A DNA stretch of 64,000 nt from Flavobacterium ardleyense (GCF_033547075.1 NZ_CP137891.1:1612001-1676000); one strand, 5' to 3'; shown: positions 26,181-34,770, numbered from the stretch's first letter. Made by a program: numbers and translations. The notes: a model not told the origin generated them from the letters alone.

Positions 26181-28904
26181 CTATCTCACCAAACTAAAAT
26201 GTCCTTTGTATTTTGTTCCATCTGGCAGAGTGGTGGTAAACCAATAGTCAGTAGCGGGTAGTGCTTTGCCATTAAATTGCCCGTCCCAGCCGTAATTTTT
26301 CGGATCAATTTTCGTCAATAATTTGCCGTATCGGTCAAAAATATAAATATCAGAACTTGTATTGTATTTTTTATTAATTCCCAAAACACTCCACGTATCA
26401 TTTATGCCATCACCATTAGGAGTAAAGAATTTAGGAAACTCAAGTACAGTAAATACTTTACTTACTGTACCGCAAGAATGTGGACTTTTTATGTAAACGA
26501 TATGTGCTCCGCCAGCAAGATTTGTAAAAATATTCGATTCTTGATAAGGACCATTTTCCGAATCTACGCTATAGAGATAACCCCCATTTGCATCAAGAGT
26601 AGCAATTACAGTCACAACATTGTCACCTCCCAAACCGCTAACAATTATAGTTTCTATCTGTGCTTTTGTCGCAACTCTCACTTCATACTGCTTAGTTGCA
26701 ACACATCCGTCAGCGTTTGTAACCGTCACCGAATAAGTTGCCGCAACATTTACAATTATCGTAGAAGTGGTTTGTCCCCAATTCCATAGATAGGTTAAAC
26801 CTGCTTGGCTATTCAACACTTCTGCCTTAAGTGAAACCGTTGCAGATGGATTATCGGTACATATATATTTTATAGGCGAATCTTTTATGATAGGTGTTTT
26901 GTATACAGTAAGTCTTATAGGATAGATAGCATTACAACCTAGACCTGGAGTATTTACAACTGCGTAGATCAGCTGAGTATTAGCAACTGTATTTGTAAAA
27001 TTTTGCGATAGCGGATTTTCAGCGAGATAGAGATTTGCAGAGGATGCATAATATGTTATTGTATTTTGCGCAGCTCCGCCAAGATCTAAACTTGCCAAAT
27101 TAAAACTTGCAAAACCTGCACTCGTTGTGCTACAAGCAGATAAGGCAACTTCTGCTTCTTCCGAATTTGTAATGCCCAAGGTTAGTGTGCTAATGCTGCT
27201 ACAATTTTGAGAGTTTTTCACCACTGCAAATACTTGTGTCATATCAATCGTAGTCGAAAAGATTGCTTGAAGTACATTTGTTTCATTTTCGGCATCTTCA
27301 AGAGTTGGATAAAACTTTACTTCCATTCCTGTCTGTGTTCCTACAATTTGTGAAATCGCGTTGTTTAGGTCGAAAAGAACTTCTGATCCATCTCCCAATG
27401 CACACTGCTGCAAAGTAGCATCGGTGGCATTTGGATTTTCGATAATGGTAATATTGATCGTGTTTATATTTACTTCACCATTGTATACAATTGTTGCTGT
27501 AGCTGTGTACGGTCCTGCTGCACTGTAAGTATGTGTTGCATCCTCAACTGTCGAAACAGCAGATCCATCGCCAAAATCCCAACTTATACTATCAAATTCT
27601 TGGAGAGAGTTGACGAAGAAATTTGTAGTATCTCCCAAACAAAAGTTTTCTGCAGTTAGGCTACTTGAGAAAAACGAAGTGATAAAAGGAGGGAGTCCAA
27701 AATAGCAAATTCCTTGGTCTAAGTAGACTGCTGCTTGTTCGTAATTGCAGGCTGCGCCCAAATCATCAGGATTATTTATAACATCAAGTACATTAGTTTG
27801 CAATCGGGCAAGATAGATTTTTTGATTTGGTCCTAATTGCAAAGATCCCGCAGAAACAGTAGAAACCGTAAAGCCCGAAGTATTGATGGGATTGCTTTCA
27901 AGGTCGTATTGCACAGTCGAATTATCGTAGGCAACATAAAGCCTTTTGGCAGAAGCCGAAAACTCTATTCCATAAGGTGATACGTTATTTCGAATAAGAA
28001 TCGCATTGCTTACAGTTCCGTTTTGATTGTTAAAATCATACAAGTAGACAACTCCATTGCTAGTTGTCCCACCTTTTGAAGTGCCTAATTGCTGATGGGC
28101 GATGGCAATTTTCTTTCCGTCGGGAGACGCCTTTAACTGGCCAATCGAATTTCGTCTATAACCACTTACAGGAACAATTGGCGCAATTTGCGTGACAATT
28201 GGCGTTTGATTTACACCGTTGGCATCAATTTTAAAAGCGTAAAATTTATCAACAAATTGAGTTATAACCCAATATCCCGAATTGTCTGCAGCTTTTACCG
28301 CAGTAATTTTCTCAGAACATTTATATTTTATTTCCTCGCCTTCAGGATCAGGATTATACGTCACAAGATGCGTGTTGCGAACAGAAATATCTCCAATACT
28401 TCCATTTTCGCCAATGATGGACATATCTACAATCGAATAATTAAAGCCGTTGTTAAAACCGTCATCTTCTTCAAAAGATACATTTGTGTTCTGATCGGGA
28501 TAAGTATCTCTATTATCGTGATGCGGCTCGTCAACCGTAAAAATGTAATAAATATTTGGATCGCCTGGTTTCGGAACTATAATTGCCGACTGTGTACTTG
28601 AGGGATCTCCCAACAATCCGGTCAAGTTATTATAATCGCCATTGGGCATTTCTACGTGATTTCTGTCCCATACAGTTCGTCCATCGGTGTAAAGCATTAG
28701 ATTTCCATTCACGTCAGAATAAGCGCTACAGCCTTCGGTAGTCTGAATCATAATCGGATTCGGATTTGTAGAAAGAGTGGTGATAGTTCCATCATTTTCG
28801 AATTTTATACCCGCTTTTCCACCAAAAAACCAGTTAGAGGCTTCGCCTTGCGAAAATGCAAAAGTGCTACTTAGCACTAATAAGAGAAGTAATTTTAATT
28901 TCAT
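26181..28904 (-). CDS. Large T9SS type-B secreted protein with PKD domain
   Basis: A 907-residue exported protein. A signal peptide covers the first 19 residues. The N-terminal half (about 20-410) has the features of a beta-propeller-like, choice-type domain found in gliding-associated proteins. A PKD domain follows, with WDFGDGSAV near 440-450 and the HTYSAAGPYTATATI strand. Further Ig-like segments come next, and the type-B sorting domain closes the chain (FFTPNGDGINDTW, IFDRYGKLL, YWFTTTLPDG, ending HFSLVR). The sorting domain directs export through the type IX system to the cell surface. It is the last gene of a four-gene operon and shares its architecture with the preceding gene. Confidence 0.88.
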   Translation of the reverse strand: MKLKLLLLLVLSSTFAFSQGEASNWFFGGKAGIKFENDGTITTLSTNPNPIMIQTTEGCSAYSDVNGNLMLYTDGRTVWDRNHVEMPNGDYNNLTGLLGDPSSTQSAIIVPKPGDPNIYYIFTVDEPHHDNRDTYPDQNTNVSFEEDDGFNNGFNYSIVDMSIIGENGSIGDISVRNTHLVTYNPDPEGEEIKYKCSEKITAVKAADNSGYWVITQFVDKFYAFKIDANGVNQTPIVTQIAPIVPVSGYRRNSIGQLKASPDGKKIAIAHQQLGTSKGGTTSNGVVYLYDFNNQNGTVSNAILIRNNVSPYGIEFSASAKRLYVAYDNSTVQYDLESNPINTSGFTVSTVSAGSLQLGPNQKIYLARLQTNVLDVINNPDDLGAACNYEQAAVYLDQGICYFGLPPFITSFFSSSLTAENFCLGDTTNFFVNSLQEFDSISWDFGDGSAVSTVEDATHTYSAAGPYTATATIVYNGEVNINTINITIIENPNATDATLQQCALGDGSEVLFDLNNAISQIVGTQTGMEVKFYPTLEDAENETNVLQAIFSTTIDMTQVFAVVKNSQNCSSISTLTLGITNSEEAEVALSACSTTSAGFASFNLASLDLGGAAQNTITYYASSANLYLAENPLSQNFTNTVANTQLIYAVVNTPGLGCNAIYPIRLTVYKTPIIKDSPIKYICTDNPSATVSLKAEVLNSQAGLTYLWNWGQTTSTIIVNVAATYSVTVTNADGCVATKQYEVRVATKAQIETIIVSGLGGDNVVTVIATLDANGGYLYSVDSENGPYQESNIFTNLAGGAHIVYIKSPHSCGTVSKVFTVLEFPKFFTPNGDGINDTWSVLGINKKYNTSSDIYIFDRYGKLLTKIDPKNYGWDGQFNGKALPATDYWFTTTLPDGTKYKGHFSLVR

Positions 28905-28916
28905 TTATAAAAATTA

Positions 28917-31202
28917 TTATCGTTTTAATGTAAAATGGCCTCTGTGCAAAGTGCCATCTTGGAACTGCAACGTAAACCAGTAATCAGTCGAGGGCAGTTG
29001 CCTCCCGCGATAGAGACCATTCCAGGAATCCTGCTTGTTGGAAGCTATAAAAATTGTCTTTCCGTAACGATCAAAGATACTAAGTCTTGCTCCAGAAATT
29101 GCGGAGAAATTGTTGATTGTCCACAAATCATTCTCCCCATCCCCATTTGGAGTAAAATATCGTGGATAGTCCAAAACATAAAATCGGAAAGGCGTGCTAG
29201 ATCCGCAGTTATTTTCTTTGATATAAGCCAGATAAGTGCCCGCTGCAATATTACTAAATAATGGACTGTCCTGATAATTTATTCCATCTATAGAAAATTG
29301 ATACGTACCAAGTCCATCATATTGTATTTCTGCGGAATTATTTGCTCCAGCAAAATCTACTACCAAAACATTTGTAATAACTGCGACGTTCGATAAAACA
29401 ACCGTAAACGCTTTTGTAGCCGTACAACCATCAGAATTTGTGACCGTAACAGAGTATGATCCTGCCGAATTCACTTGAATACTATTTGTTTGCTGACCAG
29501 AATTCCATAAGTAGGACTCGAAGCCAGAAGAGACTAACAAAGTAGTAGAGCTTTTTTCGCATAAAATTTGCGTTGTGGCAACAAAATTAGGAAATGATTT
29601 TACTTCCAGTTTAATTTTGATAATTCCATAGCAATCAGAACCGTTTATGATTCTTCCATAGATAGTTTGCGAATTTGCTATAGTATTTGCGAAGTTATTT
29701 GGCAGTTGATTTTGCTGTAGCAATGCATCTTCTTCATTTGCATAATAAAAAATCTGAAGTCCGTTTGCCAAAGTTGGAAAGATTAAGTCACTTACCTGTG
29801 TTGATAAATTAAAAATCGAAAATCCATCTTGCACCGTATCTGTATCGCAAATTTTAATGATCGGAATTATTGGAAGTGCTTCATTCGAAATAAGTAATTC
29901 TATTGAAGTAATCGTAATACAGCCATATAGATTTTTGACCGTCGCAAAAACTGTAGTTGCTGAAGATGCGTACGCTGTAGAATTTAGAATTGGATTTTGT
30001 TGCAAATCAGCATCGGCGAGAGTTGCATAATATGTGATACTATTAGTGGGAGTAGTGGTGATTTGAAAGTTTGCCAGCGTTAAATTAAAAAGTGTTATTT
30101 CATTTCCATCAGGATCACACTGAACAATTGTTGCGGTATTTACAGTTGGAGAGGTGGCATACTCTATTTTTATCTCCCCCTTTGCTACACAACTAGTTCC
30201 AGATAAATTGACATTTACACTATATATTCCTGCAGCAGCCGCAAGATAATTTGGATTAGTTGCTCCAAAAATTTCAACAGAATTCAAAGACCATTGATAG
30301 GTATTTCCAGTGCCAGCAATTGTTGCATCCAATAACAAGGTTTCGTCTTCGCATAGCGGATTGTTCGTGGCAGTAAGTTTATCAATGCCCAAATTGACCG
30401 TTGCATCAAATGATCCACCTTTTAAGAAAATTGCAGAGTCATATCTGATATTCAGATCATCAGCGATTATTAATTTGATATGATAATTTTGACCAGCAAC
30501 AACATCTCCTTTGGCGGTCATCACAACTGTCTGTCCATTAAAATTTATGGGATGGTTTGAATTATTATAACCGCCAAAATATTCTTCATTCTGTGCGTCG
30601 CAGCCATTATTTGATTGTATTAATGGATGAACCGTAGTTACCGAAACAGGGATTGATGTATTTGGAATAACCGCAAGATTCTGATATGGAACGTTGCTGC
30701 CTGCGGGTTTTAGTAGAAAAGCAAAACCATCAGAATATTTGCAAGGTGCCGTTCCTTGATATTCTTCCGATGCAAAAATATAATCAAAGCTTATCTGCGA
30801 TGTAAGTGGTACAAAGTCAAATTCTAAAATGGTTGCGTTTACGGTAAAGTCAAGATTTAATGATTCTTCAAGATCGGCATCGCCCAGCCATTCAGTACTT
30901 CCTTCGTCTATAAGATTATCGTTTGGGCCAGGAGTCCGTGATGCTCTACTTGTCGCTAAGACAATTCCGTTTTCGAATGGAAAATTAGAACCATTAGATG
31001 TAAAATAAGCATAACTTATTTCGCTTCCGCTAAAGGTGTCGCCACTAGCAGAAATGTTAAAAGCAGTCGCACAATCGCTATTTATCAATACATTTTGTAC
31101 AAGTTGCTGTGCCGTATAAGTATCGTCAATGCTGATATACTGCGAAAAACTTATCATTGGCAATAGTAGAAGTAGCCAAAACTGTAGCACGAATGCTTTC
31201 AT
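28917..31202 (-). CDS. Choice-of-anchor L, T9SS type-B secreted protein
   Basis: A 761-residue exported protein with a signal peptide (about 20 residues, ending MISFSQ). The N-terminal choice-of-anchor L domain occupies about 25-265 and includes NGIVLATSRASRTPGPND and SFDYIFASEEYQG. Several Ig-like repeats follow, whose linkers resemble those in the downstream protein (QCDPDG, ITYYATLADADLQQNP). The C-terminal type-B T9SS sorting domain contains YFTPNGDGENDLW, IFDRYGKTI and YWFTLQFQDGTLHRG, and the chain ends in LKR. Proteins of this type are surface adhesins or matrix components in gliding bacteria. It starts 11 bp after the ABC permease stop and precedes the PKD protein by 12 bp, so the genes are cotranscribed. 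Confidence 0.88.
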   Translation of the reverse strand: MKAFVLQFWLLLLLPMISFSQYISIDDTYTAQQLVQNVLINSDCATAFNISASGDTFSGSEISYAYFTSNGSNFPFENGIVLATSRASRTPGPNDNLIDEGSTEWLGDADLEESLNLDFTVNATILEFDFVPLTSQISFDYIFASEEYQGTAPCKYSDGFAFLLKPAGSNVPYQNLAVIPNTSIPVSVTTVHPLIQSNNGCDAQNEEYFGGYNNSNHPINFNGQTVVMTAKGDVVAGQNYHIKLIIADDLNIRYDSAIFLKGGSFDATVNLGIDKLTATNNPLCEDETLLLDATIAGTGNTYQWSLNSVEIFGATNPNYLAAAAGIYSVNVNLSGTSCVAKGEIKIEYATSPTVNTATIVQCDPDGNEITLFNLTLANFQITTTPTNSITYYATLADADLQQNPILNSTAYASSATTVFATVKNLYGCITITSIELLISNEALPIIPIIKICDTDTVQDGFSIFNLSTQVSDLIFPTLANGLQIFYYANEEDALLQQNQLPNNFANTIANSQTIYGRIINGSDCYGIIKIKLEVKSFPNFVATTQILCEKSSTTLLVSSGFESYLWNSGQQTNSIQVNSAGSYSVTVTNSDGCTATKAFTVVLSNVAVITNVLVVDFAGANNSAEIQYDGLGTYQFSIDGINYQDSPLFSNIAAGTYLAYIKENNCGSSTPFRFYVLDYPRYFTPNGDGENDLWTINNFSAISGARLSIFDRYGKTIFIASNKQDSWNGLYRGRQLPSTDYWFTLQFQDGTLHRGHFTLKR

Positions 31203-31213
31203 ATTTTTCTAAT

Positions 31214-32047
31214 TTATAAATCTCTTTTTTTGAGCAGAAACAGAGAAGCAGCTATAAAGATTACGGTCCAAACCGAAACAATAGCAATGTCCGAAAACAG
31301 CACGTGATAGTCTTTCAGATCTCCCATTGGGTTTAAAGATTCCTGCATATCTTTTACAATCGTAAGACGTGAAAAAGGTTCTTTGATCAGATTACTCATA
31401 GCATCTAATGGAAAGAAAGACATTATGGAATCGGCAGTTTTTTCTGAAACAGAAAAAGTTAGCACTAATCCAATAACACCTTCGATTATATTCCACACGA
31501 ATAAAAGTCCTAAGGCAAATGCAGATTTTTTGACCAATACTGCCAGAAATAAGCACATTGAAAAGAATCCAACAAGCTTAAAAAAGTAGCCAAGCAGATA
31601 TTGCAAATCTGTAAAAATGATTGCTGCTGAAGTATCTGTCGAATATATAAAACCCAGTATCAAAGTAAAAATGAATACAAAGATCGTCGATACAATTGCT
31701 AGCAAAACTAGACTGAAGAATTTAGATAAAATAAATTCTTCCTTGCTCAAACCATCAATGAGATTCTGCTTCAAGGTGCCATAACTATATTCATTTGTCA
31801 TCATCGTTATCACTACAATGGCAATAAACAATTTGAAAATTGCCGCGCTATATGTTGTAAAATGCCAGATATAAGGAAATTCGAAAATTCCTTCTCTAGC
31901 CAATTGAAACTCATTGATTCCTATATTTATTTTTACTGCTGCGGCAAGTGCGAACAAACTTAAGAGTACAAAATAAGTAATGAGAATAATTTTGCTCGAT
32001 CTATTCTTAAAAATTTTGTGCAAATCAATTGTTAGAAGTCTTTTCAT
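31214..32047 (-). CDS. ABC-2 type transporter permease
   Basis: A 277-residue integral membrane protein with about six hydrophobic spans, starting with a short basic stretch (LHKIFKNRSSK) and a first helix near residues 18-38. The NEYSYGTLKQNLIDGLSKEEFILSKF motif near residue 85 is the typical ABC-2 permease coupling region, which contacts the ATPase. It is encoded 15 bp after its ATP-binding subunit and 11 bp before a T9SS adhesin gene. The substrate is unknown; ABC-2 exporters move polysaccharides, lipids, drugs or proteins. It belongs to the same broad class as GldF-type permeases, but I see nothing that identifies it as GldF. Confidence 0.88.
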   Translation of the reverse strand: MKRLLTIDLHKIFKNRSSKIILITYFVLLSLFALAAAVKINIGINEFQLAREGIFEFPYIWHFTTYSAAIFKLFIAIVVITMMTNEYSYGTLKQNLIDGLSKEEFILSKFFSLVLLAIVSTIFVFIFTLILGFIYSTDTSAAIIFTDLQYLLGYFFKLVGFFSMCLFLAVLVKKSAFALGLLFVWNIIEGVIGLVLTFSVSEKTADSIMSFFPLDAMSNLIKEPFSRLTIVKDMQESLNPMGDLKDYHVLFSDIAIVSVWTVIFIAASLFLLKKRDL

Positions 32048-32062
32048 TTTTTTGCTTGTAAA

Positions 32063-32953
32063 TTATTGGGTAATTTCTAAAAATTGTTCTTCAAGAGTGT
32101 TTTTTCGAAAGATAAGATGGTTGAGATAAATAGATTGTGTTGCCAAATATTTATTTAAATCTTCTGCCGCCAAGGGTGTATTCAGGTAAACTAATACTCT
32201 GCTGTCTGAAATTTCGGCTTTATCCACTGCGAAATGTTTTTTTAGTACTTCCATTAGCAACAAATTATCAGCAGACGAGAGTTCGAAAAATCCCTCGTTC
32301 GTAGAAATTTGATTCACACTTCCAGAAAAAATCATCTCTCCTTTGCGCATAATCATTACGTGCGAACATACTTTTTCTACTTCATCCAACAAATGCGATG
32401 CTAGCAAAATTGTAGTTCCTTGCGCTGCAATACTTTTTATAATATCACGAATTTGGTGAATCCCCTGCGGATCGAGTCCGTTTGTAGGTTCGTCGAGAAT
32501 CAATATTTCTGGATTGTTGAGTAGTGCCGATGCAATTGCAAGACGTTGTTTCATTCCCAAAGAAAACTGCGCAAATTTGTCGTTTCGTCGGTCTTCAAGA
32601 CCAACGAGAGTCAACGTTCTTGTTATATTATCTGTATTGCAATTTTTGATTTTGCAAACTAATTCAAGGTTTTCTGCGGCGGTCATATACGGATAGAAAT
32701 TCGGCCTTTCGATAATGGCACCAATTTTTTTAAGCGCATCAGTCGTGCTCATCGTATTGCCAAACCACTCAAAACTGCCAGAAGATTTATTAATTACATT
32801 CAGCAGAACGCCAAGAGTAGTCGATTTTCCGCTGCCGTTAGGCCCCAGAATGCCGTAAACATTTCCTTTTTGAATCTCGACCGAAACTGACTTTACAGCC
32901 TGCAAACGTCCAAAATTCTTGCTGAGTTCCCGTACAGATAGTATTGTTTCCAA
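32063..32953 (-). CDS. ABC transporter ATP-binding protein
   Basis: A 296-residue ATPase subunit with complete motifs: Walker A GPNGSGKST (near residues 38-46), signature FSLGMKQRL, Walker B LILDEPTNGLD, and the H-loop in LLASHLLDEVEKV. A C-terminal extension of about 80 residues (after residue 215) is typical of ABC-2 exporter ATPases of the NatA/CcmA type. It is the first gene of a four-gene minus-strand operon with its permease and two T9SS-secreted proteins. Upstream lies the repeat island, so the operon promoter must lie within the first hundred or so bases of that region; no exact TAnnTTTG match was found there. Confidence 0.92.
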   Translation of the reverse strand: METILSVRELSKNFGRLQAVKSVSVEIQKGNVYGILGPNGSGKSTTLGVLLNVINKSSGSFEWFGNTMSTTDALKKIGAIIERPNFYPYMTAAENLELVCKIKNCNTDNITRTLTLVGLEDRRNDKFAQFSLGMKQRLAIASALLNNPEILILDEPTNGLDPQGIHQIRDIIKSIAAQGTTILLASHLLDEVEKVCSHVMIMRKGEMIFSGSVNQISTNEGFFELSSADNLLLMEVLKKHFAVDKAEISDSRVLVYLNTPLAAEDLNKYLATQSIYLNHLIFRKNTLEEQFLEITQ

Positions 32954-33285
32954 ATTATAAGTTGGTTAAAAGTTGAAAAATAATTAGCACTGCAAAGTAT
33001 GCAATAGTTGAGGCATTTCAATTTCAAAAGTTATACTTTTTGCAGTTTTAATCCTTCTTTTTTTTAGATATTTTTCGGTAATAGAAAGTAGGCTTTCGCC
33101 GAAAGACTTCATCTCCTATCATGAGTTCGTAAATGTTAGGCTGAATGTTTATCAGTTCAAGTGGGGAGAGAAGCGATTTTCCCTTTGGCCGAAGCTATAT
33201 TGCTGGAGAGAAAATTTTAATATGAACGCGGGTCATTTAGAATTAAGAGCGGACAAATTTTATTTTTTATCCAAGATCTTAATTT
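32954..33285. other. Upstream part of the repeat island, with a possible gene remnant
   Basis: This stretch holds no full gene. On the minus strand a frame open from about 33184 to the TAA at 33048-33050 reads like a C-terminal fragment (it contains NIQPNIYELMIGDEVFRRKP followed by a Lys-rich end). It has no plausible upstream domain, and its only ATG (33122) would leave 24 residues. It may be the tail of a decayed gene. The promoter of the ABC operon should also lie here. Confidence 0.3.
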
Positions 33286-33661
33286 GCTTCGAGGTTATAG
33301 ATCATCAAAGAGCCGAGACCATCTAAGAGCCGCGTGCTTAACGCAGCTTATGGGCACGGATTATAAATTCGCGCTATCGGGGGTGTTTTAATTTAGCAAA
33401 TTGCATTTTTTTCATAGAACTTAGCGGGCTTCGAGGTCAGAGACCATCGAAGAGCCACCTGATTTACGCAGTTTGTGGGCACGGATTATAAGTCCGCGCT
33501 ATTTGAGTCGAAGTCAGGGCCTATCGAAGAGCTGTATGCTTTACGCAGTTTCCGGGCACGGATTATAAATCCGCGCTATCTGAGACGAAGTCAGGGCCTA
33601 TCGAAGAGCTGTATGCTTTACGAAGTTTATGGGCACGGATTATAAATCCGCGCTATCTGGT
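33286..33661. repeat. Four copies of a ~77-bp repeat with an inner palindrome
   Basis: Copies begin near 33289, 33431, 33508 and 33585; the last three are exactly 77 bp apart. Each ends with GGGCACGGATTATAAATCCG or a close variant, followed by CGCTAT. That word contains the inverted repeat CGGATT/AATCCG around ATA. The first copy is longer, because an internal AAGAGCC-containing segment is duplicated, and it is separated from the second by about 48 unrelated bases. No flanking transposase is present. The palindrome resembles REP-type sequences. Confidence 0.85.
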
Positions 33662-33675
33662 TTTGGAAAATGGCT

Positions 33676-34155
33676 GTTCAAATGAGATCCTTCCTTCGTC
33701 AGGATGACAAGTTTGATGGCGAGCTGCGTGATCATGATAATGGGACAGTTGCTAATCTACGATATCCTGCAAGGTTTTTTTGGAACCTTGTAGGTATTAC
33801 ATAGCAGTCTGTGGAAGATTTAAAAAATTTGGACTTCCTGCTAATTTTCCAACTAAACTCATAAGGATTTTGAAACCTTGCAGGAGAGTCAGGTAAGTTG
33901 AAGGGTAACTTACGGGTTCAAATGAGATCCTTCTTTCGTCAGGATGACAAGTTTGAGGGCGAGTTGCGTGATAGTGAAAATCGAAAAGTAGTTACTCCAC
34001 GATATCCTACAAGGTAATTCTAATCTTGCAGGAAATCGTTAGCTGGTTGTGGAGGATTTAAGAAGTTTGGACTTATTGCTGATATTCGAACTAATCCTAC
34101 AAGAATTTTGAAACCTTGCAAGAGAGATTCTTTATGCAGTTAAAATTTCTATGAA
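33676..34155. repeat. Two copies of a ~240-bp direct repeat
   Basis: Copies start at 33676 and 33916, both with GTTCAAATGAGATCCTTC. They stay alignable, with small indels, through TTTTGAAACCTTGCAGGAGAG near 33888 and its counterpart near 34126. Each carries the word CAGGATGACAAGTTTGA, and the first contains the inverted repeat CCTGCAAGGTT (33766-33776) / AACCTTGTAGG (33784-33794). There is no open frame. The repeat abuts the 77-bp units upstream and hairpin repeat copy C downstream. Confidence 0.8.
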
Positions 34156-34168
34156 TGACGAAATCCCA

Positions 34169-34310
34169 TAGCCGTGATCGCAGCGGAAATCCCGCAGGCA
34201 GCAATGCTATTTTTTTCTAGACTACAAGAGCGACCAACGGAAGCTCCTTGTGGTCTATTGAAAAAAAAGCATTGCAACGAGGAATTGAAGTGGAGAGCGC
34301 GAATAGCTTC
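34169..34310 (-). repeat. Hairpin-cored intergenic repeat, copy C (inverted)
   Basis: In reverse orientation relative to copies A and B. The word TAGCCGTGATCGCAGCGGAA, continuing ATCC (34169-34192), matches the reverse complement of the copy A right half at about 21 of 24 positions. GAAGTGGAGAGCGCGAATAGC (ending 34307) matches the left half with scattered changes. Between them is a long stem: GCAATGC (34201-34207)/GCATTGC (34269-34275), T-run/A-run, TAGAC/GTCTA, and an inner ACAAGAGC/GCTCCTTGT region. It is the most diverged copy and adjoins the 240-bp repeats. Confidence 0.7.
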
Positions 34311-34355
34311 GAAAAAAGAAAAACAACATGTCTAATTTTTAAAAGTTATAGTCAT

Positions 34356-34452
34356 TATATGTTATTGCATATAAAACATCTTATTTTAGACAGATTATAT
34401 GTATTTGCATATAATGTTGTATATATGAAGTAAATCAATGCAAAAGCATATA
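34356..34452 (+). promoter_or_regulatory. Three evenly spaced operator boxes before the HipB-like gene
   Basis: TATATGTTATTGCATATA (34356-34373) and TATATGTATTTGCATATA (34396-34413) share perfect TATATG/CATATA arms around 6 bp. A third, TCAATGCAAAAGCATATA (34435-34452), keeps one full arm. Starts are 40 and 39 bp apart, about four helical turns, so all three present on the same face. The last box ends 3 bp before the preferred ATG. Confidence 0.65.
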
Positions 34453-34455
34453 GTT

Positions 34456-34674
34456 ATGATGACATTAGCCGACTTTGTGAAAGTTAACCGAAAAGAAGTT
34501 AAACTTACTCAGGAAGAGTTCGCAGAGCGGGCAGGAGTGGCGCTTACTGTGATCCGAAAGATAGAACAAGGCAAAGAAAACCTCAATCTTGAAAAGGTAA
34601 ATCAGGTGCTCAAAATGTTTGGACATACCTTGGCACCAACAAATGCGAGAGAATTATCTCAAAGTAATAAATAG
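34456..34674 (+). CDS. HipB-like Xre-family transcriptional regulator (orphan)
   Basis: A 72-residue helix-turn-helix protein. It follows the HipB pattern: LADFVKVNRKEVKLTQEEFA (first helices), ERAGVALTVIRKIEQGKENL (HTH and recognition helix), and LEKVNQVLKMFGHTLAP. In canonical systems HipB is the antitoxin and autorepressor of HipA kinase, encoded just downstream. Here no hipA follows: only 36 bp separate its stop from a terminator, and the next gene is convergent. I place the start at 34456 (or 34459), because the ATG at 34438 lies inside the third operator box. It probably represses itself through the boxes at 34356-34452. Other targets, if any, lie elsewhere. Confidence 0.8.
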   Translation: MMTLADFVKVNRKEVKLTQEEFAERAGVALTVIRKIEQGKENLNLEKVNQVLKMFGHTLAPTNARELSQSNK

Positions 34675-34710
34675 AATATATGCGAAAAGTAGTGATGGCA
34701 TAAAACGCAA

Positions 34711-34746
34711 AAAAGCCTAGTTTCAATCAAATCGAAACTAGGCTTT
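34711..34746. terminator. Bidirectional terminator between the HipB-like gene and the nucleoid protein gene
   Basis: AAAAGCCTAGTTTC and GAAACTAGGCTTTT form a perfect 14-bp stem around AATCAAATC. Confidence 0.9.
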
Positions 34747-34770
34747 TATAAAAAATATAAACTCTAAAAT

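Noticed and set aside
28188..28601. 137-codon plus-strand frame opposite the PKD-domain protein
   Set aside because: It is antisense to a clearly recognised T9SS protein and has no protein-like features.
26181..32953. Assignment of the ABC pair as the gliding transporter GldA/GldF
   Set aside because: The ATPase and permease motifs are general ABC-2 type, GldG is absent, and operon partners differ from the known gliding loci.
33286..33661. CRISPR array
   Set aside because: The repeats are regularly spaced, but the whole 77-bp unit is repeated, with no unique spacers of constant length between short identical repeats and no cas genes nearby.
34248..34433. 61-codon open frame in the repeat island
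   Set aside because: It runs through hairpin repeat copy C and the first operator box, has no family-like sequence, and its composition follows the repeat.
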